A DNA stretch of 64,000 nt from G965197555 sp965197555 (GTDB lineage Bacteria; Chloroflexota; Dehalococcoidia; Lucifugimonadales; UBA3495), in assembly GCA_965197555.1 (NCBI GenBank), contig OZ240213.1, positions 2,108,001 to 2,172,000 of the forward strand. The letters are read 5' to 3'. Made by a program: the position numbers and the translations under genes. Under the pieces are notes generated by a model. That model saw only the letters and a list, made by a program, of their open reading frames with translations, made no database searches and was not told the DNA's origin. Numbering within the stretch: position 1 is the stretch's first letter; every line of letters starts with the position of its first letter. Of the stretch, positions 35,308-44,035 are shown one piece after another.

Positions 35308-35865
35308 ATGAAAGCGACCAGCCTGCATCAGCCGTGGGCCAGCCTTGTAGCCTACGGCTTCAAGACCATCGAAACCAGGGACCGACGTCCGCCCCAGGCC
35401 GTCGTAGGGCAGACAATTGCCATCCACGCCGCCAAGCGCCCCATTGACTGGGAACTAGTTAACAACTGCGGCAACCCGGCTTTCACCGAAACGGTTACCC
35501 GGATGCGGTTCGACGGCTTCCGCTTCCCCTACGGGGCGGTACTTGCAACAGCGCGGCTATCTCTGGCCATGGTTGTTCTGGACCACGAGACAGACGGCGA
35601 ATACGTCATCTGCTCAAAGGGTCTGCCTGACTCTTCCAACACCCTGGAAATTCCCACAGACCCATACGGCAACTTCGCGCCTGGCCGGTGGCTATGGTTC
35701 CTGGAAGACATCAAGCCGTTGGCTGAGCCTGTTCCAGCTCGGGGATGGCCGTCAAACTTCTGGGAGTTGGGCGACCTCACCTGCCCTGCTCCACAGGTGA
35801 CCGCAACTGCCCATCTCCCCGACAAAGGAAAAGACCGCCCGCAAGGAAACCGCCATGACCAATGA
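35308..35865 (+). CDS. ASCH-domain protein
   Basis: 185 aa. The ASCH fold signature SLHQPWASLVAYGFKTIETR is at the N-terminus, then VGQTIAIHAAKRP and FPYGAVLATARL. ASCH domains bind RNA or modified nucleotides; some are amidohydrolases acting on modified cytidine. Codon use is more mixed than neighbouring genes (TTT, GTT, AAT codons), hinting at later acquisition. The end overlaps the glycosylase start by 11 bases. Confidence 0.8.
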   Translation: MKATSLHQPWASLVAYGFKTIETRDRRPPQAVVGQTIAIHAAKRPIDWELVNNCGNPAFTETVTRMRFDGFRFPYGAVLATARLSLAMVVLDHETDGEYVICSKGLPDSSNTLEIPTDPYGNFAPGRWLWFLEDIKPLAEPVPARGWPSNFWELGDLTCPAPQVTATAHLPDKGKDRPQGNRHDQ

Positions 35866-36709
35866 CCTGAACATCACTGGCCAATTCAACATTGATGAAA
35901 CAACGGAGCAGACCGGCGGGTCCGAGGAATTCGAGGTAATCAACTCCAAGCCGGAGCCCCCGGGGGCTCTCCCGGAAGAACAGCCGGAAGAACAGCCGGA
36001 AGAGCCCGGAGACGGAGACTCGCCGGAAAATAGTCCCACCGGCGCCGAACCGGACGGACCGGTCCCGACCAACGAGCTGGAGATGGCAGGATACCTGGTC
36101 CGGCACTGCCGGAACTGCTCCCTGGGCTGGACCCGCACCAACGCGGTGCCCGGAGACGGGCCCATGGACGCGGAGGTCATGATCGTCGCGGAGGGTCCGG
36201 GAAAGAACGAGGACCAGCAGGGCCTCCCCTTCGTGGGCGCAGCAGGCAAGTTCCTGGACGAGCTCCTCCCCATGGCCGGGCTCAGCCGGGACCAAGTCTT
36301 CATAACCAACGTCATCAAGTGCCGGGCCCCGGATAACCGGGACCCCCAGCCGGAGGAGGTCAAAGCCTGCAGCCGGCACCTCTACCGGCAGATCAAGATC
36401 ATCAACCCCCGGCTCATCATCGCCCTAGGCAAGTTCAGCCTGGGCTGGTTCTTTCCAGGGGAGACGATCGGTAAGGCACGAGGCAGGCTCAGACAAAAGA
36501 ACGGGCTCTTCATTTACCCCGTGATGCACCCCGCCGCGGGACTGCGCCGGAGCGAGTTCAAAGAGCGGGTCAAGGCCGACTTCCAGAAGATCCCCGCCAT
36601 CCTCAAACAGATAGAAGAAGACCCCCCAGAGGAGGAGCCGGACGCTCCCAGCCCTCCCGTGAAACCGGAGAAAAAGGAGCCCGAGTCCACCCAGACCAGC
36701 ATGTTCTAA
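35855..36709 (+). CDS. Family 4 uracil-DNA glycosylase
   Basis: 284 aa. An acidic, PEEQ-repeat N-terminal extension of about 75 residues precedes the UDG core. Motifs are MIVAEGPGKNEDQQGLPFVG and FIYPVMHPAAGLRR (motif 2 HP). The four Cys of the 4Fe-4S cluster are visible (CRNC, then IKCRAPDN and VKACSRHL). It removes uracil from DNA. The last five residues, QTSMF, look like a sliding-clamp-binding tail. Confidence 0.92.
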   Translation: MTNDLNITGQFNIDETTEQTGGSEEFEVINSKPEPPGALPEEQPEEQPEEPGDGDSPENSPTGAEPDGPVPTNELEMAGYLVRHCRNCSLGWTRTNAVPGDGPMDAEVMIVAEGPGKNEDQQGLPFVGAAGKFLDELLPMAGLSRDQVFITNVIKCRAPDNRDPQPEEVKACSRHLYRQIKIINPRLIIALGKFSLGWFFPGETIGKARGRLRQKNGLFIYPVMHPAAGLRRSEFKERVKADFQKIPAILKQIEEDPPEEEPDAPSPPVKPEKKEPESTQTSMF

Positions 36710-36849
36710 GATAAACCACCAAACGCCCGGACGCGTGAACCCCAACAACAGGAATCTATACAGCGCCGAGCTACGTCAGCTCAGCCATCATTATCATTAT
36801 CCCCACATTCACCCCTGGCCAGCCCACCCAAAACAAGCGAGAGCCCAAA

Positions 36850-36984
36850 GTGAGATACACCTGCGCCGGATGCAAAAAGAAGTTCACCACCATCCGCGGA
36901 TTCCACCAGCACCAAGCCCACAACACGAAGGCCCGAGAGGAAAAAGGACGCCCAAACTGCCCGGGGTTCAAGCAAACGGGCTGA
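36850..36984 (+). CDS. Tiny C2H2 zinc-finger-like protein
   Basis: 44 aa from GTG 36850. YTCAGCKKKFTTIRGFHQHQ with a following AHN closely follows the C2H2 consensus (Y-x-C-x2-C-x3-F-x5-F-x2-H-x2-H), then a basic tail with one further Cys. Such compact C2H2 fingers are rare in bacteria. The overlapping longer frame 36735-37136 is low-complexity and rejected. Confidence 0.55.
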   Translation: MRYTCAGCKKKFTTIRGFHQHQAHNTKAREEKGRPNCPGFKQTG

Positions 36985-37230
36985 CCGGACACGTGAGCCT
37001 CCCCAAAAGAGCAATCTCCGGACCCGCGGAAATTCCTGACAACAGGGGAAACGAAAAACCGGGGCGCCATGATAGCGTGGTCCCTAGGCGGATAAATACG
37101 GAGGCCCGGCCCCCGGACCCACGTCCAATCACGTGAAGCAGCAAGAAGGCAGGCGGCAACCCAAGCGTCACCAGTAAGGACAGGCCCCGAAGCGCCCCGC
37201 CCATAACTGAAAAAAGGAGAGAGAAACCGA

Positions 37231-37374
37231 ATGAGCGAAAACGACGTCACCCCAGACCCAACCGAAGGTGAAAAGGAACCCCAGTCCAACGGCGACGGCA
37301 ACGGCGGAGATAACGGAAACGCCGGAGAGAGCTCCGGAGAAGAGAGCCCCGGAGAAGAAAACCCCGCCGAGTAA
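37231..37374 (+). CDS. Small acidic protein
   Basis: 47 aa with an AAGGAGAG ribosome site seven bases before ATG. The sequence is Gly/Asn/Glu-rich and likely disordered (GESSGEESPGEENPAE). Its composition is similar to the acidic tails of neighbouring gene products. Function unknown. Confidence 0.5.
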   Translation: MSENDVTPDPTEGEKEPQSNGDGNGGDNGNAGESSGEESPGEENPAE

Positions 37375-37398
37375 CCCAGCGCGCCGGAGGTGACCCGA

Positions 37399-37439
37399 GA
37401 GGATTGCCTAGGACGCGCCTGCCCTTCCGGGCAATCCTT
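37399..37439 (+). terminator. Hairpin ahead of the 37462 gene
   Basis: AGGATTGCC (37400-37408) pairs with GGCAATCCT (37430-37438); loop of 21 bases. May be a terminator or leader structure. Confidence 0.4.
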
Positions 37440-37461
37440 CCCACAAGACAAAAAGAAGAAA

Positions 37462-38091
37462 ATGCAGAATATAGTCGACGAGATACTCACCTGGCCCAGG
37501 ACTCCGTCCCAGCAACAGCTGGAAGAAGCCGAAGAGACCCTCCGGCAAATCGAGTCAGAACGGCCCTTCCCCGACAGCAATGAGCCAACCCAGGCCAGAA
37601 GGGTACGGGACGCCCTGATCCTATCCTCGTGCCGCAGCTTCCCCGAGTTCAGAAGAAAAGCCCTGGAGGACTTCAGGAACCGGATCCACCAGATAGGCGC
37701 AGACCCCGACAGGACCATAGCCCTCGTGGCGGAGATCTCCTGGAGAGGAGACTCGGAGATGAGCATCGGAGTCACCACCCAACCCGGACCACTCAAGCCG
37801 AGCTCCCCGGACATGAGCTACAACTTCGGGCAGGTGCCCCGGCACCCGGATTGGACCGGATTCTCCCCGCTCTGGAGAGAGATGAAGGGACTCTACGTCA
37901 TCACGGCCGAGTCCCACTGGAGACCCGGTGAAGCCGGGATAATCATCGCCCGCAACAACGGCATGAACAGGAACGAGGCCCTGACCGACATGCCCATCTT
38001 CCCCGACGGGGAGCCCGCCATCATCAGAGAGCTCCTCCAGTGGCACGGCGCAGCCCAATGGGCCTGGCTCCCGGTCGAATACGCCCTATAA
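37462..38091 (+). CDS. Hypothetical protein, paralogue of the gene at 23039
   Basis: 209 aa from ATG 37462. It shares with the 23039 product ILTWPRTPSQQQL, ISWRGDSEMSIG, YNFGQVPRHPDWTGF, MKGLYVITAESHW and FPDGEPAIIRELLQWHGAA. The two copies lie 14 kb apart in unrelated contexts, implying duplication within the replicon family. Function unknown. Confidence 0.7.
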   Translation: MQNIVDEILTWPRTPSQQQLEEAEETLRQIESERPFPDSNEPTQARRVRDALILSSCRSFPEFRRKALEDFRNRIHQIGADPDRTIALVAEISWRGDSEMSIGVTTQPGPLKPSSPDMSYNFGQVPRHPDWTGFSPLWREMKGLYVITAESHWRPGEAGIIIARNNGMNRNEALTDMPIFPDGEPAIIRELLQWHGAAQWAWLPVEYAL

Positions 38092-38107
38092 CCGCCGTGA
38101 CCATCCC

Positions 38108-38350
38108 ATGACCACTCTCCAATTCTTCACCATAACCGGACTCCTCCTCCTGATCCTCGGAGCCCTGAATACCACACTTCTAATGGCCACAGCCGTCACC
38201 CTCGCCATCGGAGGAACCCTCCTCTACGGAGCCCTCAGCTACTGGCCCAGCCAGACACCAAGGCCGGACATTGGCTGCCAATGCAGTCACGAGAAAGGAT
38301 GCCCCCAGGGAATGTTCCATCCCCCCCGGAAGAGGCAGGACGAACTGTGA
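38108..38350 (+). CDS. Small membrane protein with Cys-rich tail
   Basis: 80 aa. Two hydrophobic helices (FFTITGLLLLILGALNTTLL and AVTLAIGGTLLYGALSYW) are followed by a polar tail with CQCSHEKGC. Unrecognised. Confidence 0.55.
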   Translation: MTTLQFFTITGLLLLILGALNTTLLMATAVTLAIGGTLLYGALSYWPSQTPRPDIGCQCSHEKGCPQGMFHPPRKRQDEL

Positions 38351-38401
38351 ACCGAGGCTGCCTCTGGGCGGCGAATCAGTATTGTGAGAGGCAGGGAACA
38401 C

Positions 38402-38935
38402 ATGGCGCGGGAGAAATTCGCAGTCCGGTTGGCCACTGAGGAAAGGGACCAGCTCGAGCAGATGGTCAGGGCCGGCAGGGGTTCCGTCCAAGCAATCACA
38501 AGGGCCCGTATTCTCCTGAAAGCAGACGAGGGCTGGACCGCAGCACAGGTGGCGGCCGCCCTAGACACCTCGGAGCCGACCGTGTTTCGCACCAAGCGCC
38601 GGTACGCTGAGGACGGCTTGGATGAGACCCTCAGGCACCGCAACCTGAGCACCCAGTACCGCAGCAAGCTGGACCACCAGGCGGAGGCGCGTCTCATCAC
38701 CCTGGCCTGCAGCCCGGCGCCCGAGGGCCACAGCCACTGGACGTTCCGCGTCCTAGCGAGTAAGGCGGTGGAGCTGGGGTTGGTGGAGTCCATCTCCCGC
38801 GAGACGGTGCGGTTGCGTTTGAAAAAACACGCTCAAACCTTGGCGGACAAACAGTAGCGTACTCCGAAGATGAGCACGAAGTCCGTGCCCCACATGGAGA
38901 ACGCGCCGGACCCGAAGAGGACACAACCATGCGTC
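38402..38935 (+). pseudogene. IS630-family transposase remnant
   Basis: The N-terminal HTH half is intact: FAVRLATEERDQLEQMVRAG, VQAITRARILLKADEGWTAA and VELGLVESISRETVRLRLKK. An in-frame TAG (38855-38857) follows, and the same frame goes on briefly as RTPKMSTKSVPHMENAPDPK, resembling the family before the DDE domain. The DDE catalytic part is missing. Dead element. Confidence 0.75.
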
Positions 38936-39114
38936 ACCTCACGGCCGCCGATCCATGGTGTTTCGGCCTCCGGTCAGAACAGCATGACACCGAGTGGACC
39001 GCAGGATGTACCGGCTTGCTCATCAATGAAGGGACAGATTCCCCTCCCATCCATCCCTACGCAAGACTGAAACCATCCCGCGGAGGCGTCGTTGTGGAAA
39101 ACAGGGCAGGAGAA

Positions 39115-39392
39115 ATGAACACCAAGGGAATACGGGATCCCCAACCTGGACAGGCTGGATCCCCGCACTCTGGAGCATCGAGGCCATAGTGATAGCAAGA
39201 GGGCTGTTCCTGGGAGCGCTGGTGTTCGCTCTGATGGCAAAGCCGGCCTTCAATAACAAAGAGGACACAGTAGGGTACCTGTTCATGGCCATGGCAGTCC
39301 TATGTCCCCTCACCCCGAGCATAGGAGCCGCCCACATACACGGGCTCCACCGAAAGCTGAGACTACCCAGAAGCCGGAAACCTCAGGAATGA
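39115..39392 (+). CDS. Small membrane protein, possibly frameshifted
   Basis: A clean two-helix membrane protein is read in one frame (ALWSIEAIVIARGLFLGALV and YLFMAMAVLCPLTPS) but has only GTG 39189 as a start inside the first helix. ATG 39115, with AGGAG upstream, is in the neighbouring frame; loss of one base near 39135 would join them as MNTKGIR...TWTGWIPALW. The interval 38936-39114 shows only a doubtful 86-aa frame. Confidence 0.4.
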
Positions 39393-39480
39393 GAACGCCG
39401 TATCCTGAAGAAACGGGAGGAACGCCCGGTCCAACGCAACGAGAGGAAAAACCGCCGGAAACCGAGAAACAGAGGTAGCA

Positions 39481-40875
39481 ATGACCGAAACCCACCAGCA
39501 TGCCAAGACCCGCAGAGTCTACTCCCTCGACAACCAACATCTCACGGAGGAGCAGATAGCCGTCGTCTTCGCCATGACCTCCCGGAGCCCCGAGCCCTTC
39601 GACGAAATCGCCCAGCGGGTCACCGAAGAGAGCGCCGCCGACTTTCACGAAAAATGGGTCCTCGACTACGGCCACGCCTCAGTCGCCGAACACGCCGTCC
39701 TTCACCTCGCCGTCGAGAACATCTCCAGGCTCACCTGCGACACCCTGGAGAACAACCGGCTCGCCTCCTACACCGAGAAGTCCAGCCGCTACCAGGTCAT
39801 CGGCCAGGACTCATTCCACGTCCCCGCCGAACTCGACGCCCACCCCGGCCTCAGGGCCGATTACCAAGACACCTGCCGGCGCCTGTTCACCGTCTACCAG
39901 GAACTCATCGACCGGTCCACCCAATACCTCCGGACAGTCCAGGCCCAGCGAGGGGAGGAGAGAACGTCCGCCTACAACCTCCGTCTCCGCCGCCAAGCGA
40001 CCGACGCCTGCCGGAACGTGCTCCCCGCCTCAACCCTGACCAACGTCGGCATGACCGCCAACGCCCGCACCCTGGAGCACGCCATATCAAAACTCCTATC
40101 GGCCAACCTGCAGGAGGAGAGGGACCTGGGGCTGGAGATCCGGGAGCAGGGCCGGACCACCACTCCCACCCTCATCAAGTACGCCGAAGCCAGCAAGCAC
40201 CTGGAGAACTCACACCCGGAGCCGCCAGGCCCTCCCATGGACGAGGACGAATTCCAGCCCAGCATGGACGTCACCCTGGTCGAATGGGAGATGGCAGCCG
40301 AGGAAAAACTGGCCGCCGCCCTCCTGTACCGGAGCATGGGCATGGACTACGGAACAGCAAGACGCCGCGCCTCCCAGGCCGGACCGAAGGAACACCGGCG
40401 CATCATAGAGGACGCCCTGGCCAGCATGGGTCCGCACGACAGCCCGCCCCGGGAGTTTGAGACCATCAGCTACACCTTCGAGCTCCTCATGGACTACGGC
40501 GCCCTCCGGGAGTTCCGCAGGCACCGGATGCAGACCTGCATATTCCAGACCCTCACCGTCAGGCACGGGGTCCGGACCCCGGAGCTGATCACCTTGGCAG
40601 GACTGGAAGAACCGTTCCTGGAAGCCACCGGCTCCGCCGAGAGAACCTTCGACAGGCTCGCGGAATGCAACCCATCGGTCGCCCAGTACATCGTGACCCA
40701 CGCCCACAAACAGTCCGTCCTCTCTAAGATGAACCTCCGGGAGTGCTACCACCTGTTCAGGCTCCGGACGTCGGAGAGGGCCCACGAGTCGATCCGGGCG
40801 CCCATGCGCCAGGCCCTGGACCTCGTCACCCAGGTCCACCCCGACCTGTTCAAGCATCTCACCCGACAGCAGTAA
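39481..40875 (+). CDS. thyX: FAD-dependent thymidylate synthase, double-length form
   Basis: 464 aa, about twice a standard ThyX. The N-terminal repeat has YGHASVAEHAVLHLAVENIS and NRLASYTEKSSRYQ; the second has YGALREFRRHRMQTCIFQTL, MNLRECYHLFRLRTSERAHE and a matching helical core. It makes dTMP from dUMP using methylene-THF and FADH2. Two ThyX-like halves in one chain would form the active site internally. The canonical RHR is best kept in the second half. Good AGAGG ribosome site. Confidence 0.9.
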   Translation: MTETHQHAKTRRVYSLDNQHLTEEQIAVVFAMTSRSPEPFDEIAQRVTEESAADFHEKWVLDYGHASVAEHAVLHLAVENISRLTCDTLENNRLASYTEKSSRYQVIGQDSFHVPAELDAHPGLRADYQDTCRRLFTVYQELIDRSTQYLRTVQAQRGEERTSAYNLRLRRQATDACRNVLPASTLTNVGMTANARTLEHAISKLLSANLQEERDLGLEIREQGRTTTPTLIKYAEASKHLENSHPEPPGPPMDEDEFQPSMDVTLVEWEMAAEEKLAAALLYRSMGMDYGTARRRASQAGPKEHRRIIEDALASMGPHDSPPREFETISYTFELLMDYGALREFRRHRMQTCIFQTLTVRHGVRTPELITLAGLEEPFLEATGSAERTFDRLAECNPSVAQYIVTHAHKQSVLSKMNLRECYHLFRLRTSERAHESIRAPMRQALDLVTQVHPDLFKHLTRQQ

Positions 40876-41058
40876 CACGAGCTAACCTCACCGGAACAAC
40901 TCTACAGCTACAGCGGGAGAACACCGGAGTGGAAAGGACCAAATCACAAGCCGCCCAAGCGGCCGAGTACCACCGAACGGCGGAACGGTGCGAGCCGCTA
41001 TGCGAAACGGGACGGCCAGCAGGACACCCTACGGATGCTCTCGCTCACCGGAGGCTCA

Positions 41059-41400
41059 ATGACGACAACGAGAACCTGCACCTGGCGGACCGCCCGTAGT
41101 GCCAATTACCCCCACACTATTGTTCCGTTCACCGGCGACCTCCCTGACCATCCGGGTAACTACATTCTAGCCAAAGAAGTGCCGTCAGGCTGGATTCCGC
41201 TCTATATTGGGCAAACCGCCAGCTTGAAGCGGGGGCTGTCTCATTCGTTCCAACACGAGAGCTATCCCTGTGCAATTCAAAACGGCGCGACCCACATTCA
41301 CTTCTACGTCAACCAGAAAGGCGAAGCATCTCGCCGTGCAATCGAGCAGGCCCTGGTGAAAAGATACCAGCCAGATTGCAACCGCAGGACGAACACCTAA
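41059..41400 (+). CDS. GIY-YIG nuclease-like small protein
   Basis: 113 aa from ATG 41059 (GGAGG upstream). The pattern GNYILAKEVPSGWIPLYIGQ with TASLKRGLS is the GIY-YIG core in slightly diverged form, followed by ASRRAIEQALVKRYQPDCN, with Glu in the position of the metal-binding acid. Codon use is less GC-biased than the flanks, suggesting recent transfer. Could be a homing-type or stress nuclease. Confidence 0.65.
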   Translation: MTTTRTCTWRTARSANYPHTIVPFTGDLPDHPGNYILAKEVPSGWIPLYIGQTASLKRGLSHSFQHESYPCAIQNGATHIHFYVNQKGEASRRAIEQALVKRYQPDCNRRTNT

Positions 41401-41444
41401 CTTGCTAGATTTATCCGCATCAGAGCTGTTTGCTTTGAGCCTAT

Positions 41445-41684
41445 TCATTTCTGCCTGAGAAACTCCCCGCTGAGCACCGAGTACATTCGCTCCACCAGGA
41501 ACTCCTGTCCCAGATCCAGGTCCACCCAGCCATCCATGCACCCGGCGAGGACATAACGGTCTATCCCCAAGGCCTCCGACACCGCCCGGACCCCCACAGC
41601 CCCGGCCAGAGCCCGCAGCTTCCAGATACAACCCTCTCGGACCAACCCCAACGGCTCGCTTCGCATATAACCATTTTCGTCCAA
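41445..41684 (-). CDS. Small minus-strand protein
   Basis: 79 aa, one of few leftward genes here. CIWKLRALAGAVGVRAVSEA and IDRYVLAGCMDGWVDLDL look like a real compact domain. Just upstream on the same strand (about 41700-41770) a degenerate second copy reads IGRHVLAGCRGWLEYAG, so a tandem duplicate has decayed. Function unknown. Confidence 0.4.
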   Translation of the reverse strand: MDENGYMRSEPLGLVREGCIWKLRALAGAVGVRAVSEALGIDRYVLAGCMDGWVDLDLGQEFLVERMYSVLSGEFLRQK

Positions 41685-41915
41685 GCGCCGAAGGGAGAAA
41701 ACCCAGCATATTCAAGCCACCCCCTACACCCGGCAAGGACGTGACGGCCAATCCCTGAACAGAATGCCAGATCTGGGAAAGACGCCGGGTCCGTCCCGAA
41801 AAATACAGGACGGACCCGGCTCAAGTTCGTAGACACCTCACTCCGGCTACTCCTTTCCAGAGACCTCTCCAAAGAAACCTCAACCGGACTCAACCTACCA
41901 CAACCGGAGAAAGCA

Positions 41916-42305
41916 ATGACCAACCACCATTCTCACCTGGACGAGCAAACCGAAAAGCCCACCCCCATGTTCCCCTGGCCCAACTGCCTCAGTATCAGAA
42001 ACACTCTCATGGACCGAGCTGAAGAAGAAGCCCAGTCCAGGCTGGGCGGAGAGGCTCGGTACGAACCCATCCTGGACAGCAGCCAGCAGGACCTCAGCGC
42101 CCCCGGACTCCAGGACGCAGTCCTCCAGGCTATCGGCGACTACAACATGCCCGGAAGACTCCTGGACCGGCTGGACGGCGAGCAGGACCTCTGCGCCGAC
42201 AAGGCCGTCGAACTCCTTCCCCCGGACCAGTTTGAGCAGATGGTACAGGCCACCATGGAAGCCCTGTCCAAACAAGCCCTGTCCAAACAGGACGACCCGA
42301 AATAG
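41916..42305 (+). CDS. Hypothetical protein, paralogue of the gene at 43460
   Basis: 129 aa, acidic. The C-terminal half (DYNMPGRLLDRLDGEQDL, LLPPDQFEQMVQATMEAL) matches the 43460 product. The DNA after both stops is also similar (CTCCATCCTCCACAAGATCC), so a segment including the 3' flank was duplicated. A direct repeat SKQALSKQ ends the protein. Function unknown. Confidence 0.6.
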   Translation: MTNHHSHLDEQTEKPTPMFPWPNCLSIRNTLMDRAEEEAQSRLGGEARYEPILDSSQQDLSAPGLQDAVLQAIGDYNMPGRLLDRLDGEQDLCADKAVELLPPDQFEQMVQATMEALSKQALSKQDDPK

Positions 42306-42631
42306 AACAACCCCACAACCAAAGCTCCATCCTCCACAAGATCCCCATCACCATCGACTGGCAGGAGGAAGAGGGCACGCAGGTCCCCGCCGTTGAAAAT
42401 CGCCGCAAGCTCAAAGAATTGAGCATCTGCAAAGATTGTCAGAAACCCGCCGCACCCGGGCAGGTCCGTTGCTGATCCTGCGCTGATAAGCACCGCAAGT
42501 CATGGAAACCTCGTACATCCAAAGAGAAAGACCAAGACAACGTGATGAACTAATGCCACACCATGGTCCGCAAGCGCGGACACGGAACACCGAGTGAGCC
42601 TTCCAGCCCTCGCACTCAACAGTCGATGCTC

Positions 42632-42652
42632 TATAATCACAACGTAACGTTG
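42632..42652 (+). promoter_or_regulatory. TATAAT box and CAACGT palindrome
   Basis: TATAAT at 42632-42637 is followed by the perfect palindrome CAACGTAACGTTG (42640-42652), just ahead of a GAGAGGA ribosome site and ATG 42668. Suggests an individually regulated promoter for the coiled-coil protein. Confidence 0.55.
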
Positions 42653-42667
42653 AGAGGACAACACGCC

Positions 42668-43426
42668 ATGTACCCGCCCGAATATCAGCACCTGCTGGAC
42701 TTCCTGGACAGCAACCCCGAGTACCTACAAGACATGCGAACCCGGCTGCTGCTGCCCGACCTCATCTCCCTGCCGGAGCAATTCGCCCAACTGGTGGGCC
42801 TCGTGACGGAACTCAGCGCCAGCTTCCAGGCTTTTGCCGAAGCCACCGACCGCCGCATAGATGCATTGGAAGACCATGCCGCGGAGACAAACCGCCGCCT
42901 CACGTCCCTAGACACCAACGTGGCGTCCCTCCAGACGAACGTCGCGTCCCTGAACGGCAGCGACCTCGAAAACCGCGCCCGGCTGAACATCCTGAACATC
43001 GCCATGAATGAACTCGCCCTCACGAGGGGGCGCATCCTGCTCTCCGCCGGCCGGGACACCGAACCAGGGTTCTTGGCCACCATCAATGCGGCCGAGGAAG
43101 CCAGCCTCATCACCGAGCAGCAGGCGGACCATGTCTTGGTCGCGGACATCATCATCCGAGCCCGCCGCGCCGACGACAAACGGTACATCCACGCCGTGTT
43201 TGAAGTCTCGCGCACCATCAGGCTGGACGACATCCAAAGAGCCCACGACAGGGCCGCCACGGTGGCGGCCGCCACCGGTGAGGCCGCCATCGCGGCCGTG
43301 GTCGGCGAGGCGATCCAGCAGCAACAGCAGCGGCAGGCCGACGAGATGGACGTCAAGGTCCTGTTGCCGCCCATGCTCCGGCAACAGACGCAGAGCGCGG
43401 ACGAAACGGCCAACCCCATGTGCTGA
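42668..43426 (+). CDS. Coiled-coil protein with DUF3782/PD-(D/E)XK-like C-terminus
   Basis: 252 aa from ATG 42668. An N-terminal helical segment (LPEQFAQLVGLVTELSASFQ) and coiled coil (ETNRRLTSLDTNVASLQTNV) are followed by a domain with ITEQQADHVLVADIIIRARR and YIHAVFEVSRTIRLDDIQRA, the layout of DUF3782-type proteins related to nucleases (from memory). A Gln-rich tail ends the protein. It has its own promoter and palindrome and stands apart from the flanking paralogous pair, so it may be a separate insertion. Confidence 0.7.
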   Translation: MYPPEYQHLLDFLDSNPEYLQDMRTRLLLPDLISLPEQFAQLVGLVTELSASFQAFAEATDRRIDALEDHAAETNRRLTSLDTNVASLQTNVASLNGSDLENRARLNILNIAMNELALTRGRILLSAGRDTEPGFLATINAAEEASLITEQQADHVLVADIIIRARRADDKRYIHAVFEVSRTIRLDDIQRAHDRAATVAAATGEAAIAAVVGEAIQQQQQRQADEMDVKVLLPPMLRQQTQSADETANPMC

Positions 43427-43459
43427 ACGCAGAGCGAACGCCCCGCTGACGCGTCGCGA

Positions 43460-43822
43460 GTGTCAAACCGCCCAGCTATAACCCCCACTTCAACGCCGCG
43501 GTTCTTGGCGCAGTTCGACAACTACGCTGGGTGGAAAGCCGAAGAAGCCGCCGACCGGCTGGGCACCACCAACCGGAGCCAGGCGAACGATCCCGACCTC
43601 TCCCTCCAGGAATCGTTCCTCGCCACTCCCGAGCTCAACGACACTCTCACCAAGGCAGTGAAAAACTATACGATTCCCAACAAGCTCCAGTCCCTCCTGG
43701 ACGACGAGGTCGCAAGAACCGCAGAACAGGTCATCAAAGACCTCCCCCAGGGGCAGTTCGAAGGGCTGATCCAAGCCACCATGAAGGAAATGCACAGCCC
43801 CAGCGCCCACGGAAAGAAATAG
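43460..43822 (+). CDS. Hypothetical protein, paralogue of the gene at 41916
   Basis: 120 aa; GTG 43460 start. NYTIPNKLQSLLDDEVARTA and LPQGQFEGLIQATMKEM align with the 41916 product. It follows the coiled-coil gene that separates the two paralogues. Function unknown. Confidence 0.6.
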   Translation: MSNRPAITPTSTPRFLAQFDNYAGWKAEEAADRLGTTNRSQANDPDLSLQESFLATPELNDTLTKAVKNYTIPNKLQSLLDDEVARTAEQVIKDLPQGQFEGLIQATMKEMHSPSAHGKK

Positions 43823-44035
43823 CCGAAACCCTCGAACCCACGACCAGGCTCCATCCTCCACAAGATCCCCGTCACCTCTCCCCGGACACAACCGGCAACC
43901 CCCTGCATCCCAAACCGCCCGCCGCAATCCCGACACCCAAGCCTAGGAACACGGACGGCCCAGGGTGTAAGAATTCCAGAGACATCCCCCTCAACACACC
44001 TCCCCAAAATCGCATAAAAGGCAGGACACCCCCAG

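Noticed and set aside
36735..37136. 133-codon frame rich in His and Pro
   Set aside because: Low-complexity and without a ribosome site; the small zinc-finger gene in another frame explains this DNA better.
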